Origin: a virus
Direction: 5' to 3' (one strand)
Length of the DNA: 60,933 nt
IMG/VR virus record: IMGVR_UViG_3300032156_000007
Span: 1 to 60,933 of that record
Shown: in pieces, positions 8,217 to 16,707 of the stretch
Layout of the letters: every line of letters starts with the position of its first letter
Numbering within the stretch: the stretch's first letter is position 1
Made by a program: the position numbers and the translations under genes
The notes under the pieces: generated by a model
Databases searched by the model: none
The model's input: the letters and a program-made list of their open reading frames with translations, nothing else
What the model was told of the DNA's origin: nothing

Positions 8217-9564
8217 CGACGAAGGGGTTGATCTTGGCAGCGTGCTCCCACAGCCGGTGCAGCTCCCTGGAGATGGACATCCGCGCCAGATCGGCATCGA
8301 GAACGATCTCAGGGATCGTGATCGATCCGTCTCGCGCGAACTGCGGGCTCAGGATGATGATCCCCTCGTCGCGCTCGTCATCCGTCTGATCGATAGCTAT
8401 ACAAAGGTCCAGTGCCCTGGAGATGTCGATGCTCAGGCCGCGGTGCTCCAGGGAGAGACGGTCAGCCTTCACGCCGGCCATGTTCGCCTGGCTCGCCTCG
8501 AAGATGGCAACATTGAACTTCTCCGCGTGCCTCTTCAGGTCCCAGACGATCTGCTTCTGCTCACGCCGCTCCTCGCCCTTGAACCGGACGCTGGGAGCGA
8601 TGATGTTCAAGTAGTCCCAGATCTCGACATCCGGAGACCACCCTTCTTGATCGCGGAAGCGCTCGACCTCGACCTCGACCTCAGCCACGGTGGTCTCCTC
8701 CGCGGTCGCCTTCACGATCTTCAGCCGGTTGCTCCAGGTCTTCATCCAGGAGAACGTGCGGTCGAGATTGTCCTTCTCCTCCTGGGTGAGCAGCAGGTTC
8801 GAGATGCGCTGGTAGTTCAACTCGCTGAACATCGCGTCGTACCTGCCCATCGTCATCTCCTCGGAGTTCTCGTAGGTGACGTGGAGCACGTTGAAGCCTT
8901 GGAGCAGGAGCGCGTAGCCCATGGCGTTCAAGAAGATCGACTTGTACCTCTTGAAAGGCGCGATGAAGTCGCACACCATCGGGGCCTTGATAACGAACTG
9001 CACGTCGAGACCGCGGATGCCTGTCATCAGTCGCGGGTTCAGATTAGGGTTGTCTCGCGATACCCTCCGACGGGACATGCGTTCAGGGTAGTTGTCAACG
9101 TAGTCGACGACTCTGAGCTTGCGGCCTTGGATGACATTTCTGGCCTCCAGAACGCCCTTCCCAAGGGCTTCCAGGAGGTAGTCCACCCGCGAGGTCTGCG
9201 AGAAGCCCTCGAAAGCTGCGCGCGACGTCGAGTTGATGATACAGAACGAAATGTAGGCCCTGAACTTCGCGGACGCATCCTCCAGAAATGTGAGCGGGCG
9301 CGTGTACAAATGCCACATCTGGGCACGGTACTTCACCAGCTCCTCGGGGTCTTTGACCGAGAGCATCTCCTGGTCGAGGAAGTCCCACACAAGAGGCTTC
9401 CACTTCCGTTCCTTCAGGAGCTTCACCAGCCACTTGTAGGATGGGATCTGGAAGTGCTCGGGCTCCACGACCGCCAGGACGTCAGGATCGACCAGGCCAG
9501 GCTTCTGAACCACGGCGGCGAGGAACTCGGCCTCGATGTTGACATCGATCTTCAAGTCGGCCAC
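8206..9564 (-). CDS. DnaB-like replicative helicase with degenerate Walker A
   Basis: This 452-residue protein starts at GTG 9564, overlapping the end of the loader gene by 13 bases. The N-terminal region (EAEFLAAVVQKPGLVDPDVL) resembles the DnaB N-terminal helical domain. The RecA-like core shows LLQGFNVLHVTYENSEEMTM and the Walker B region DVEIWDYLNIIAP (about 308-318). The P-loop, about residues 202-213, reads APFKRYKSIFL where family members have a G-x4-G-K-S/T loop. Lys-Ser is kept, but both glycines are replaced (Ala and Tyr). Position next to loader and primase supports a replicative helicase. Whether ATP binding is normal is uncertain. Confidence 0.85.
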   Translation of the reverse strand: MADLKIDVNIEAEFLAAVVQKPGLVDPDVLAVVEPEHFQIPSYKWLVKLLKERKWKPLVWDFLDQEMLSVKDPEELVKYRAQMWHLYTRPLTFLEDASAKFRAYISFCIINSTSRAAFEGFSQTSRVDYLLEALGKGVLEARNVIQGRKLRVVDYVDNYPERMSRRRVSRDNPNLNPRLMTGIRGLDVQFVIKAPMVCDFIAPFKRYKSIFLNAMGYALLLQGFNVLHVTYENSEEMTMGRYDAMFSELNYQRISNLLLTQEEKDNLDRTFSWMKTWSNRLKIVKATAEETTVAEVEVEVERFRDQEGWSPDVEIWDYLNIIAPSVRFKGEERREQKQIVWDLKRHAEKFNVAIFEASQANMAGVKADRLSLEHRGLSIDISRALDLCIAIDQTDDERDEGIIILSPQFARDGSITIPEIVLDADLARMSISRELHRLWEHAAKINPFVVDK

Positions 9565-10298
9565 CCGCTCTGGTCGCCTTGCTGCAACCGGTAGTCCTCG
9601 CCGCCACCGACCTCGATCTGACGCAGGGAGCGTCCACCGATCACACCGTCAGGCCGGATCTCCAGCACGGAGTCGAGCACCCCCTCGTAGAAAGACGAGA
9701 GGCTGCTCGGCGAATAGTTCGAAGTGAAGATCGTCGGGAGCCTGTAGTCCTGCCGGAAGTGCATGATCCGGTGCATCATCGTGAGCGCGATGTCCTTCTT
9801 CCACTGCGCGCTCCGCGACTCCGTACCGAGGTCGTCGACCACCAGGATCGTCGACTTCCAGGTCTCGTCATCCCAGCCCCGGCGCTCCTTCTCGCACATC
9901 TCGTGCATGTTCTCGAAAGCGTAGGTACGGCTGGGGCTGTAGTTCTCGGTCTTCGACAGCTCCCACAGGAGCACGTACACGAGGTAGTGCGCCAGAGTCG
10001 TCTTCCCGCGGCCATTCTCCTTCGAGAACAGGTACAGACCGAGACCCCGAGACAACACCTCGAAGGGGTTGTTCACGAAGTAGGTCAGCTCGGTGGTACC
10101 CTGCTCGATGAGGGGCCACCGGTACTCCGGAGAACTCACGAGGTCCAGGGTCGACTCGTGGAAACCCCCGCGGGTCATCCGGTTGTACACCCGGAACTTG
10201 ATGGCGCAGGTGCACAGGTCGTCACCGACATAGCCGGTGCCGGAGCACACAGGGCAGCTGCCCTGGATCCGCGCCTTCAATGGTGATCCGTCGCTCAT
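9552..10298 (-). CDS. DnaC-like helicase loader (AAA+ ATPase)
   Basis: The start is ATG 10298, overlapping the Nudix gene's stop as ATGA; the frame upstream of it is shadow. The product has 248 residues. Near the N-terminus, CPVCSGTGYVGDDLCTC (about 14-30) is the CxxC...CxC zinc-site pattern seen in many phage and firmicute loaders. Walker A is KENGRGKTTL (about 91-101), Walker B is ILVVDDLGTE (about 149-157), and a sensor-1-type IFTSNYS follows. It would load the adjacent DnaB-like helicase onto DNA, and the gene order loader-helicase-primase supports this. Confidence 0.88.
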   Translation of the reverse strand: MSDGSPLKARIQGSCPVCSGTGYVGDDLCTCAIKFRVYNRMTRGGFHESTLDLVSSPEYRWPLIEQGTTELTYFVNNPFEVLSRGLGLYLFSKENGRGKTTLAHYLVYVLLWELSKTENYSPSRTYAFENMHEMCEKERRGWDDETWKSTILVVDDLGTESRSAQWKKDIALTMMHRIMHFRQDYRLPTIFTSNYSPSSLSSFYEGVLDSVLEIRPDGVIGGRSLRQIEVGGGEDYRLQQGDQSGWPT

Positions 10299-10990
10299 TC
10301 TTCTGAGAGGTCCCTCAGCGAGATCGAGCACCCGACCGCGCCAGCTTCGAGCGCCCTCAACGATTTCCTCGACCAGCCCTCCAAGCGATCTTCCAGAGCC
10401 CGCAGCTCCTCGGGCATCATCCACGTCAGGTTCTTGCCCTCGGAAATCATCTGGAAGAGCTTCGCGATCTCCGGCTTGACTTCAGCGTGCAGAACCATCC
10501 CAACGTGGACCCGCCCGACCTCGTCGGAGTCGTCGTACAGAATCCCCTTGATCATCAGCCGGTCGTACACTGTCCAGCTGGCCGGAAACCGACGGTTGTT
10601 CTCCAGGGTGCACAGCTCCTCATCGATCTCCCGCATAGCCGCGAAGAACACGACCCTCTTCCAGTTACTCTGGCTGTCCTCCGGATTGATGTGCCCGCCG
10701 ACGCCTATCGAGAACTTCTTGTTCAGCCGAGCCTCGTTCCCGCCCGAGCGCTCGTAGGTGAGGTAGCGCCCTTCAGAGGTGATCACCGTGTAGGGAATGA
10801 CCTGCTTGTGCGTCGTGTCAGTCTCCGCCGAGGTGCGCGGTACGAAACAGGCCTTTCCCAGGGTAACCCAGAAGCAACGGATGCTGTTATCACACTGCGC
10901 GAACCCTGCGAACTCGGGCTTCGGAGGGAACTGCAACCCTTGAACAAAGGCCAAAGCCACTTCGGGAACGACCCAGACCTCTTCGCTCAT
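10295..10990 (-). CDS. Nudix-like hydrolase
   Basis: The start is ATG 10990, overlapping the upstream stop as ATGA. The product has 231 residues. Residues about 95-130 contain SIGVGGHINPED followed, after an insertion, by AAMREIDEEL. This is a Nudix box (G-x5-E ... R-E-x2-E-E) with a longer than usual middle. The Glu pair that binds the metal is present. Nudix enzymes cleave nucleoside diphosphates linked to another group; the substrate here is unknown, with nucleotide-pool or cap-type clean-up being possible in a replication operon. Confidence 0.75.
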   Translation of the reverse strand: MSEEVWVVPEVALAFVQGLQFPPKPEFAGFAQCDNSIRCFWVTLGKACFVPRTSAETDTTHKQVIPYTVITSEGRYLTYERSGGNEARLNKKFSIGVGGHINPEDSQSNWKRVVFFAAMREIDEELCTLENNRRFPASWTVYDRLMIKGILYDDSDEVGRVHVGMVLHAEVKPEIAKLFQMISEGKNLTWMMPEELRALEDRLEGWSRKSLRALEAGAVGCSISLRDLSEE

Positions 10991-12144
10991 GGCTTCCTCC
11001 AATGGATGTCTTTCAGCCCCGTGTACTTCGAGATGTTGGTCCCACCCTCGTTCCAGAGCCCCAGGTACAAGCCCCACTTCGAATACTCCTCCCAGGTGGG
11101 CTCCGCGGACAACAACCGAGGATCGTCCCACTGCTTCTGGAAGAACTGGAAGTTCGAGGGCACGCAGCAGATGTTCAGGTACTTGTTCTGGGCGTAGTGC
11201 CGGCGTCCCCGGCGCTGGGTGCCATCTTCGCGGTAGTAGTACCCGTCCGCGGTGATGCACGCGATCTTCGAAGCGTCGTCAGCATCCTCCGAGGAGGGTC
11301 TCCAGCCCTTCGGCAGGCAGTTGTCCTTGAACTGGCACCCCGTAGAGAGACCAAGGAACCTGCGAAGGTCCCTCCAAGGGTCCCGCTGCATGGCCTTGAT
11401 GGACTCCAAGTCGGGATCGAAACCGTTGGTGTTCAGAATCATGGAGATCAGAACCGTCGCGCCAGGGTCCTTCCGGTTCAAGAACTCTGCGCAGCGAGTG
11501 TACTTCACCTGGAGCCACTCGGCGGGTTCCACCCCGAGGCCTTTCAGGGCTGAAACCTTGTCCAGTACGCGGTGGTAGAGCACCAGGTACTTGGTGGGCG
11601 AGCCCTTCGCGCCTCTGGGGACCTGATCGGTGGCTACGAAACCGTTCAAAGGCAACCCAAGGTCACGCTTCCCCTGGACCTGGAGGTTGACGAACTCCAT
11701 CATGAAGGTGGCGACCGTGTCGAAGGCCTCTCTGGAGCCGGCGGCAGCCCGGAGCTTCCGAAACCAGCTCAGTCTGCTGTTCTGAAAGACCAGGAGGGTC
11801 GGACGCTCCCACAGCTCGTACGCCGTCGTCAAGAACAGCAAGGTGAGGTAGCTCTTCCAGTTGATGCCCTCCTCTTCCATCAAGTGGAAGAAGCTCCGGA
11901 AGCTCTCCTTGCGGAAGCGCAGGAGCCTGTAAGGATCCTGGTCGTGCCAAGGCCTCATGAGCCCTGTGTAGCCCCGGTACGTCCAGATCTGCCGCGAGAG
12001 GTCGATGAGTTCCGCGTAAAAAGGCTCCGGATCCAGCTGATTTTCACTATTGAAATAAATCGGCTTCAGGTGTTGGTCTTCCGGCTGGGGTATGGACCCC
12101 CCTGTCAACTCCGCCTTGACCATCTGGTTCAGAAAGTCGTTCAT
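10987..12144 (-). CDS. hypothetical protein of the replication operon
   Basis: This 385-residue soluble protein has its start (ATG 12144) and stop overlapping both neighbours by four bases, so it is translationally coupled between the SNF2 helicase and the Nudix protein. It is rich in aromatic residues and helices. Near the C-terminus there are several cysteines (GCQFKDNC, IACITADGYYY, NICCVPSNF) without a clear ligand spacing. I recognise no family. Its context suggests DNA or nucleotide metabolism, without proof. Confidence 0.85.
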   Translation of the reverse strand: MNDFLNQMVKAELTGGSIPQPEDQHLKPIYFNSENQLDPEPFYAELIDLSRQIWTYRGYTGLMRPWHDQDPYRLLRFRKESFRSFFHLMEEEGINWKSYLTLLFLTTAYELWERPTLLVFQNSRLSWFRKLRAAAGSREAFDTVATFMMEFVNLQVQGKRDLGLPLNGFVATDQVPRGAKGSPTKYLVLYHRVLDKVSALKGLGVEPAEWLQVKYTRCAEFLNRKDPGATVLISMILNTNGFDPDLESIKAMQRDPWRDLRRFLGLSTGCQFKDNCLPKGWRPSSEDADDASKIACITADGYYYREDGTQRRGRRHYAQNKYLNICCVPSNFQFFQKQWDDPRLLSAEPTWEEYSKWGLYLGLWNEGGTNISKYTGLKDIHWRKP

Positions 12145-13952
12145 GCCACCTTCCCGAGATACCGCAGTATGTCAGATCTACCGAGACGGATCAACTTTTC
12201 ATCCGAGACAGTCACGGCATCGACAAGGTTCTGTTTTCGTATGGAATTTTCCCGGATCAGCACATCTATCGAGTTGACCACATCCAAGAAAATGACCGTA
12301 GCAGGCTTGGACCGAATGAAATCCAAACGAGTTCTCTTTTCAGCGGCAACTCGACGATGAATTCGGTCCAGAGACTGCTTCAAATGAGTAAATGAGTGGG
12401 GTCTGTCCAAATAAATGGCGGTACGAGCCCTCGCCAGGAAGTCGACCCCGGTGCCGGCCTTCGCCGGGATGCAGACAGCCACCCGGGGGCGCTCGGAGTC
12501 TTCGAACTGCTGCTTGATGCGCGCGAGTGCAACGTTATCCACACCCCCGTATATCTTCACAGCTCCGTAAAGGTTGTTGTAGCGTTCGTACAGCAGGTCG
12601 ACCGCGGGGCGGAACTCCGTCCAGAGCACGACCTTGGCCTCCGGATCGGCCAAGACCTCTTCCAGGAGGGTGTCGCACTCCGAGTACTTCGCCGAGTCAC
12701 CCTTCTCATCCAGAATCGAGGGGTGGTTCATGAGCTGGCGGAGCCTGAGCATCCGATTAGAGCTGAACAGCTGTTCCATGTTGATCTGGCTGTCCTGTGG
12801 AAGGTCCCGAATGACCTCTCCGCAGAGTGCCTGATAGAGCTTGAGCTGCCGGCCTTCGAGCACAACATCGCGGATCATGAAGACGCGGTCCGGGAATCCA
12901 ACCATGTCCTCCTTGGAACGCCGGATGGAGACCGCCTCCAGAAGCTCCTTCAGCTCGTCGAGGTTCTTGTAGCCGGTGACCTTGAGGTGCTTACCCTTCT
13001 CACCGTACGAGACCTCCTGCTTCACGACGAAGTGGTCCTCGAAGCGCGTGATGTGCGGAATGTAGTCGTACGAGAGCACCTTCAGCGCCACGTAGGCGTT
13101 CAGGGGGCTCTCGCTGATCGGGGTTCCAGTCATGATGATGGCCCGGGGCCGCTTTCCTGCTCGGTCCCGGGTGTCGTTCAAAAGCGATAGAACACATTGC
13201 GTTCTTTTCGTATCCAGATTCTTAAATTGGTGAAATTCGTCAACAATTATCATGTCCCACGTCATGCCCATGATGAGGTTCAGGATCATGCCCCCGACGC
13301 TGGAGTTCTTCGCCCCGATGATGTTCTCGGGGTGGGTCATCATGATGTCCCAAGGCGTATTCATGTTCGCCTTGATGAACTCCAGCGCCTGCTGCCGGCC
13401 ACTCGGTACCGGAAGCCCCTTCAGGTGCGTATGCTCCTGGATCTCTTGAGCGAAGCCGATCTGGACCGTGTAGGGGCTGACGAGGAGGGTTCTCCGAATC
13501 GCGGATCCCAGAAATACAACGGATGCCAATGCTTCCATGGATTTTCCGATACCCATTTCGTCAAAGATCCCCACTCTTCGATTATTTGCAGCGTATGCAA
13601 CAGCCGTGTACTGATCCTCGTAAGGAGGCGTCTTCAACTTGGGGGTCAAGATGGAGCGGACGTGCTCGTTGTTGACCCCCTTCTTGATCTGTTCGTTTCT
13701 CTCCCTCTGAGAGTGAATCCACGAGACGAACTGGAAGGCATCTTCGGTGACGTTCCTGCCCTCGACCAGCCCGCTGTAGTCCAGGGCGCGTCGGAGCCTC
13801 TGGAGGTCGTTGTAGGAGATCGACCAGGTGCAGTCGTCGATGGCCCTGGCGGACAGCAGGGACTGGATAATCAGGCACATGTTCGTGTACGCCGGATGGC
13901 GCATGTCCAGCTGCGCGCAGATCTTGCGGTCCTTGAGAAGGATCGTGATCAA
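12141..13952 (-). CDS. SNF2-type superfamily 2 helicase/translocase
   Basis: This 603-residue protein starts at TTG 13952, four bases after AGGAGG and overlapping the upstream stop as TTGA. Motif I is DEMGIGKS (131-138), motif II is IIVDEFHQFKN, motif III is IMTGTPISES, and motifs V/VI run through GTGVDFLARA to DRIHRRV. The order and spacing match SNF2-like double-stranded DNA translocases. The N-terminal 110 residues are not recognised. Phage members are often assigned to recombination, repair or remodelling of bound proteins during replication. The intact ATPase motifs indicate an active enzyme. Confidence 0.92.
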   Translation of the reverse strand: MITILLKDRKICAQLDMRHPAYTNMCLIIQSLLSARAIDDCTWSISYNDLQRLRRALDYSGLVEGRNVTEDAFQFVSWIHSQRERNEQIKKGVNNEHVRSILTPKLKTPPYEDQYTAVAYAANNRRVGIFDEMGIGKSMEALASVVFLGSAIRRTLLVSPYTVQIGFAQEIQEHTHLKGLPVPSGRQQALEFIKANMNTPWDIMMTHPENIIGAKNSSVGGMILNLIMGMTWDMIIVDEFHQFKNLDTKRTQCVLSLLNDTRDRAGKRPRAIIMTGTPISESPLNAYVALKVLSYDYIPHITRFEDHFVVKQEVSYGEKGKHLKVTGYKNLDELKELLEAVSIRRSKEDMVGFPDRVFMIRDVVLEGRQLKLYQALCGEVIRDLPQDSQINMEQLFSSNRMLRLRQLMNHPSILDEKGDSAKYSECDTLLEEVLADPEAKVVLWTEFRPAVDLLYERYNNLYGAVKIYGGVDNVALARIKQQFEDSERPRVAVCIPAKAGTGVDFLARARTAIYLDRPHSFTHLKQSLDRIHRRVAAEKRTRLDFIRSKPATVIFLDVVNSIDVLIRENSIRKQNLVDAVTVSDEKLIRLGRSDILRYLGKVA

Positions 13953-14383
13953 AAGTCCTCCTGCTCCATGAAGTCTTCGAGTTCCGCGGCCCGCTTGTCC
14001 TGCTCCGACACGGACGCGATCTCCACGAGCCGGCCCTTCAGCAACGGGTACCCGCGGTGGCCGACCCCTGGCACCACGATCTCACGGACAGAGGCGTTCT
14101 CCCGCACCGAGTACAGGGTGTCGAAGGTACGCTTCTCATCGGTGCCGACCTTCGCGATGGAGGTCTTGACGGAAAGTCGGATAGTATCCTCATTTCCGAC
14201 ATGACCCTGCCAGAGGTACCACAGCGACCCCTTCGCGGACTCCGCCTTGGAGGTGATGTAACGACCACCCTCCTTGAGAGTCGTCCAGGAGCACTCGACG
14301 TCGTTCACCCAGACCTGGACGAGCTGCCCGTCCCGGCTGCGGTTCGAGATCTTGCGGTACCCTATCTGGGCGATGATCTTCAT
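13949..14383 (-). CDS. hypothetical protein of the replication operon
   Basis: This 144-residue protein lies between the TSCPD protein and the SNF2 helicase with four-base overlaps on both sides. It is predicted mostly beta, with a charged C-terminal helix ending AAELEDFMEQEDF. Such an acidic tail after a beta domain is reminiscent of single-stranded-DNA-binding proteins (WVNDVECSWTTLKEGGRYIT could be OB-fold strands), but I see no diagnostic motif, so this is only a suggestion. Confidence 0.82.
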   Translation of the reverse strand: MKIIAQIGYRKISNRSRDGQLVQVWVNDVECSWTTLKEGGRYITSKAESAKGSLWYLWQGHVGNEDTIRLSVKTSIAKVGTDEKRTFDTLYSVRENASVREIVVPGVGHRGYPLLKGRLVEIASVSEQDKRAAELEDFMEQEDF

Positions 14384-15093
14384 CGTTTCGCATCAACCTC
14401 TTGCACGAGCTTCATCCACTCCTGGTCCTCGGAGTGCTCTGGCTCCGAGAGCTTCTCCTTCTTGGTCGGCGGCAGGTTGTACTCCATCCACCGCATCACG
14501 AGGTCCGGCACCGACTTGGAGATGGGCACCCCTGTGAGCGTGGTGATCCCCTTGGGAGAGAACTCACGGGCCTTGAACTTGTTGTAGAGCTTCACCGGGT
14601 GGACACCGAACTGGAGCAGCATCGAGATGGCGATGGCCCAGCAGTTCGCGAAGCCGTTCATCTCGTGACCGGACTTGCCCATCTCTATGAACACCTCACC
14701 GGGGGTGCCGTCGTCGTACACGCTCACGGTGAAGTAGCCCTCCACGTTGACGATCTCCCCGTCATCAGACTGGCTCGCCAGGCTGAACTTGCAGGTGCGG
14801 CTCTTCCGCTCGTCCGCCAAGTGGTAGCGAACCGGATTCGGCTTCCCCTGAGGGGAGGTGCCGTAGGGGGGCGGGCTGTAGTCTACAGGAACCGCCTCAG
14901 GTGGAGGCTCTCCCACTTTCACGTCAGAAGCTACCACCACCGCAGTAACAAGCTCCGCGGCGGGCTCCGCCTCCTTCTTCTCTGGAGGGGGCCAAAGTCT
15001 GACCTCATCACGGTTGGCAGGTTCCTCTTTGATGAGCATGGAACCGCTGTTCCAGATGTTGGTACCTTTGGGGGATTCTGAAGGTTCTGTCAT
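14380..15093 (-). CDS. stand-alone TSCPD-domain protein (ribonucleotide-reductase C-terminal-like)
   Basis: The start is ATG 15093, overlapping the nuclease-glycosylase stop as ATGA; the frame above it is shadow. The product has 237 residues. After a low-complexity Pro/Glu-rich half, residues about 95-215 match the TSCPD domain found at the C-terminus of class II (B12-dependent) ribonucleotide reductase. It shows GYFTVSVYDDGTPGEVFIEM, then ANCWAIAISMLLQFGV, a YNKFKAREFSPKG block and a final DLVMRWMEY. No reductase catalytic domain is present in the window. It may act in trans with a phage or host NrdJ. I am fairly sure of the domain and unsure of the role. Confidence 0.82.
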   Translation of the reverse strand: MTEPSESPKGTNIWNSGSMLIKEEPANRDEVRLWPPPEKKEAEPAAELVTAVVVASDVKVGEPPPEAVPVDYSPPPYGTSPQGKPNPVRYHLADERKSRTCKFSLASQSDDGEIVNVEGYFTVSVYDDGTPGEVFIEMGKSGHEMNGFANCWAIAISMLLQFGVHPVKLYNKFKAREFSPKGITTLTGVPISKSVPDLVMRWMEYNLPPTKKEKLSEPEHSEDQEWMKLVQEVDAKR

Positions 15094-16637
15094 CTTGTCG
15101 TCCTTTTCGCTAAGAAGTCGTGAACCACCGTGGCAGCGTACCCCACGTCTCGGTCGTTCTGGGTCGACCGACACGCGGCCGACGGGTGCAGGCTGATGGC
15201 GACGTAGGCCTCAACAGGCCCTATGAGACCTTCAGGATTTTCCAGGATCTCTCCGCAGTGCTTCGTGACCCTACTCCTGTACGGAGTTACAGCCATCATC
15301 GCCTCGTTGCCGAAGGCGATGATCAGCTTGGGCTTCAAGAGGTCGATTTCGGCTCTCAGGTACGGCAGGCACGCCTTGATCTCAGGGTAGGTCGGTGGAC
15401 GGTCGTCCTGGGAGTAGCACTTGCAGGTGTTCGTGATCCAGCACTCCCGCCGGTCGATGCCGGCCTCCTCCAGGAACTGGTTCAAACGGCCTCCGGCAGG
15501 TGCCCCGGGGAAGAACGGCTGGCCGTACCGCCGCTCCTGAAGCCCGGGGTTCCTCCCGAGGATCATGATCTGCCGGTCGGACGAGCCCTCAGGGTAGGTC
15601 GGGCCCTCCGGATCGCAGTCCTGCCTCAAAGGGCACCGGTTGCACTGCGAGATCGCCAAGTCGACCTCTCCCAGAGAGGCCCAGGACCGATTCTGGCCGC
15701 TGTTCTGCTCCATGCACGCCACCATGCCCGTCAGGTCCGAAGAATAGGCTGGGAGCCGCCCTGCGTTCGTGAGGAACGTAGGCCCGATCCGCTCCGACAA
15801 CACCTGCGACCGAAAAGCGTCCCTCGACAGCGGAACCGTGAGGCTTTCGACGAGGAGCTGGTGCTCTTCCTCCGAGAGGCACTCGGCAGCCTCTCGCAAG
15901 GTCGGCAGCTTCACGAGCCTGTACATCTCCGCGACGAATTCACCCTCAGGGAGGATCCGGGCGGTCGTCTTCCGCTTCTCCAAGAACTCCACATTCTCAG
16001 GGCTCAGGATCTCCCCGAGGCTGCCGAACTTCTTCAACAGCTTGGCCGCGGTCTTCTCTCCGACCTGCTTCACCCCGGGAAGGTTGTCGGAGGGGTCCCC
16101 GACGAGAGCCTTGAAGTCGGCGATCCTGTCCGGAGGCACGCCGAGGTCCTCCTCGACGACTCCCGGGGTGACGAGGAGCTGGCGCTGAGAGTCCCAAACG
16201 TTCAACTTGAAATCGACGAGCTGCCACAGGTCCCGGTCACCGGTCACGAGCACGATGTGCCAATCCCCCGGAAGGCTCTTGAAGTGGTCCGACAGCCAAG
16301 CAAGCGTGTCGTCCGCTTCGACACCGGAGACCAGCACCTGACGAACCCCCACCGAGGTCAGGTAACGCTGCACGAGGATCCCCTGCTCATTGAGAGCTTC
16401 GAGATCCAGGTCGCTGTCCCTCTTCTGCTGGAGGCGATGGGCCTTGTACTCCTCGTACAGCTCGCTGCGCCACCGAGACTTTCCACGGTCCCAGCAGACG
16501 ATCACATCGTCGGGTGCGAACTGGCTCAAGACCTCGAAGATGTAGGTCAGGATCTTGTTCGCGACCATCTCCATGGGACTGGAGTGCGCAGCGCGCCAGA
16601 GGAAAGGATTTCCATCTATAAGTAAAACTCTAGGCAT
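15090..16637 (-). CDS. fusion of 5'-3' exonuclease and family 4 uracil-DNA glycosylase
   Basis: The start is ATG 16637 (MPRVLLIDGN); the frame upstream is non-coding. The product has 515 residues. The N-terminal part is a Pol I-type 5' nuclease: acidic residues in VLLIDGN, CWDRG, GVEADDTLAWL and VTGDRDLWQLV, then a helix-hairpin-helix (GDPSDNLPGVKQVGEKTAAK). From about residue 325 the protein is a family 4 uracil-DNA glycosylase. It has the iron-sulfur ligands Cys-x2-Cys (QCNRCPL) and the later Cys pair in NTCKC...KACLPYL, the active-site block GRNPGLQERRYGQPFFPG, and a C-terminal LHPS. The fusion would combine primer or flap removal with uracil excision. It supplies the 5' nuclease missing from the phage polymerase. 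Confidence 0.92.
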   Translation of the reverse strand: MPRVLLIDGNPFLWRAAHSSPMEMVANKILTYIFEVLSQFAPDDVIVCWDRGKSRWRSELYEEYKAHRLQQKRDSDLDLEALNEQGILVQRYLTSVGVRQVLVSGVEADDTLAWLSDHFKSLPGDWHIVLVTGDRDLWQLVDFKLNVWDSQRQLLVTPGVVEEDLGVPPDRIADFKALVGDPSDNLPGVKQVGEKTAAKLLKKFGSLGEILSPENVEFLEKRKTTARILPEGEFVAEMYRLVKLPTLREAAECLSEEEHQLLVESLTVPLSRDAFRSQVLSERIGPTFLTNAGRLPAYSSDLTGMVACMEQNSGQNRSWASLGEVDLAISQCNRCPLRQDCDPEGPTYPEGSSDRQIMILGRNPGLQERRYGQPFFPGAPAGGRLNQFLEEAGIDRRECWITNTCKCYSQDDRPPTYPEIKACLPYLRAEIDLLKPKLIIAFGNEAMMAVTPYRSRVTKHCGEILENPEGLIGPVEAYVAISLHPSAACRSTQNDRDVGYAATVVHDFLAKRTTR

Positions 16638-16668
16638 GCTGAATCCTGTCAACCGGAAAAAAGCCCAC

Positions 16669-16697
16669 TTGACAAATTCCGACAGAATGATTAGACT
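16669..16697 (+). promoter_or_regulatory. promoter of tnpB
   Basis: TTGACA at 16669-16674 is followed by TAGACT at 16692-16697, a 17-base spacer. The start point would fall near 16704, only a few bases before the ATG at 16708, so the message would be leaderless or nearly so. A reverse-complement TGTCAA at 16648-16653 forms an imperfect inverted repeat with this -35 box and may be part of the element's left end. Confidence 0.45.
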
Positions 16698-16707
16698 TGG
16701 GGATGTG

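Noticed and set aside
16648-16653. Minus-strand TTGACA before the exonuclease-glycosylase gene as a promoter
   Set aside because: Transcription would start inside the coding region; it more likely forms part of the inverted repeat at the TnpB element's left end.
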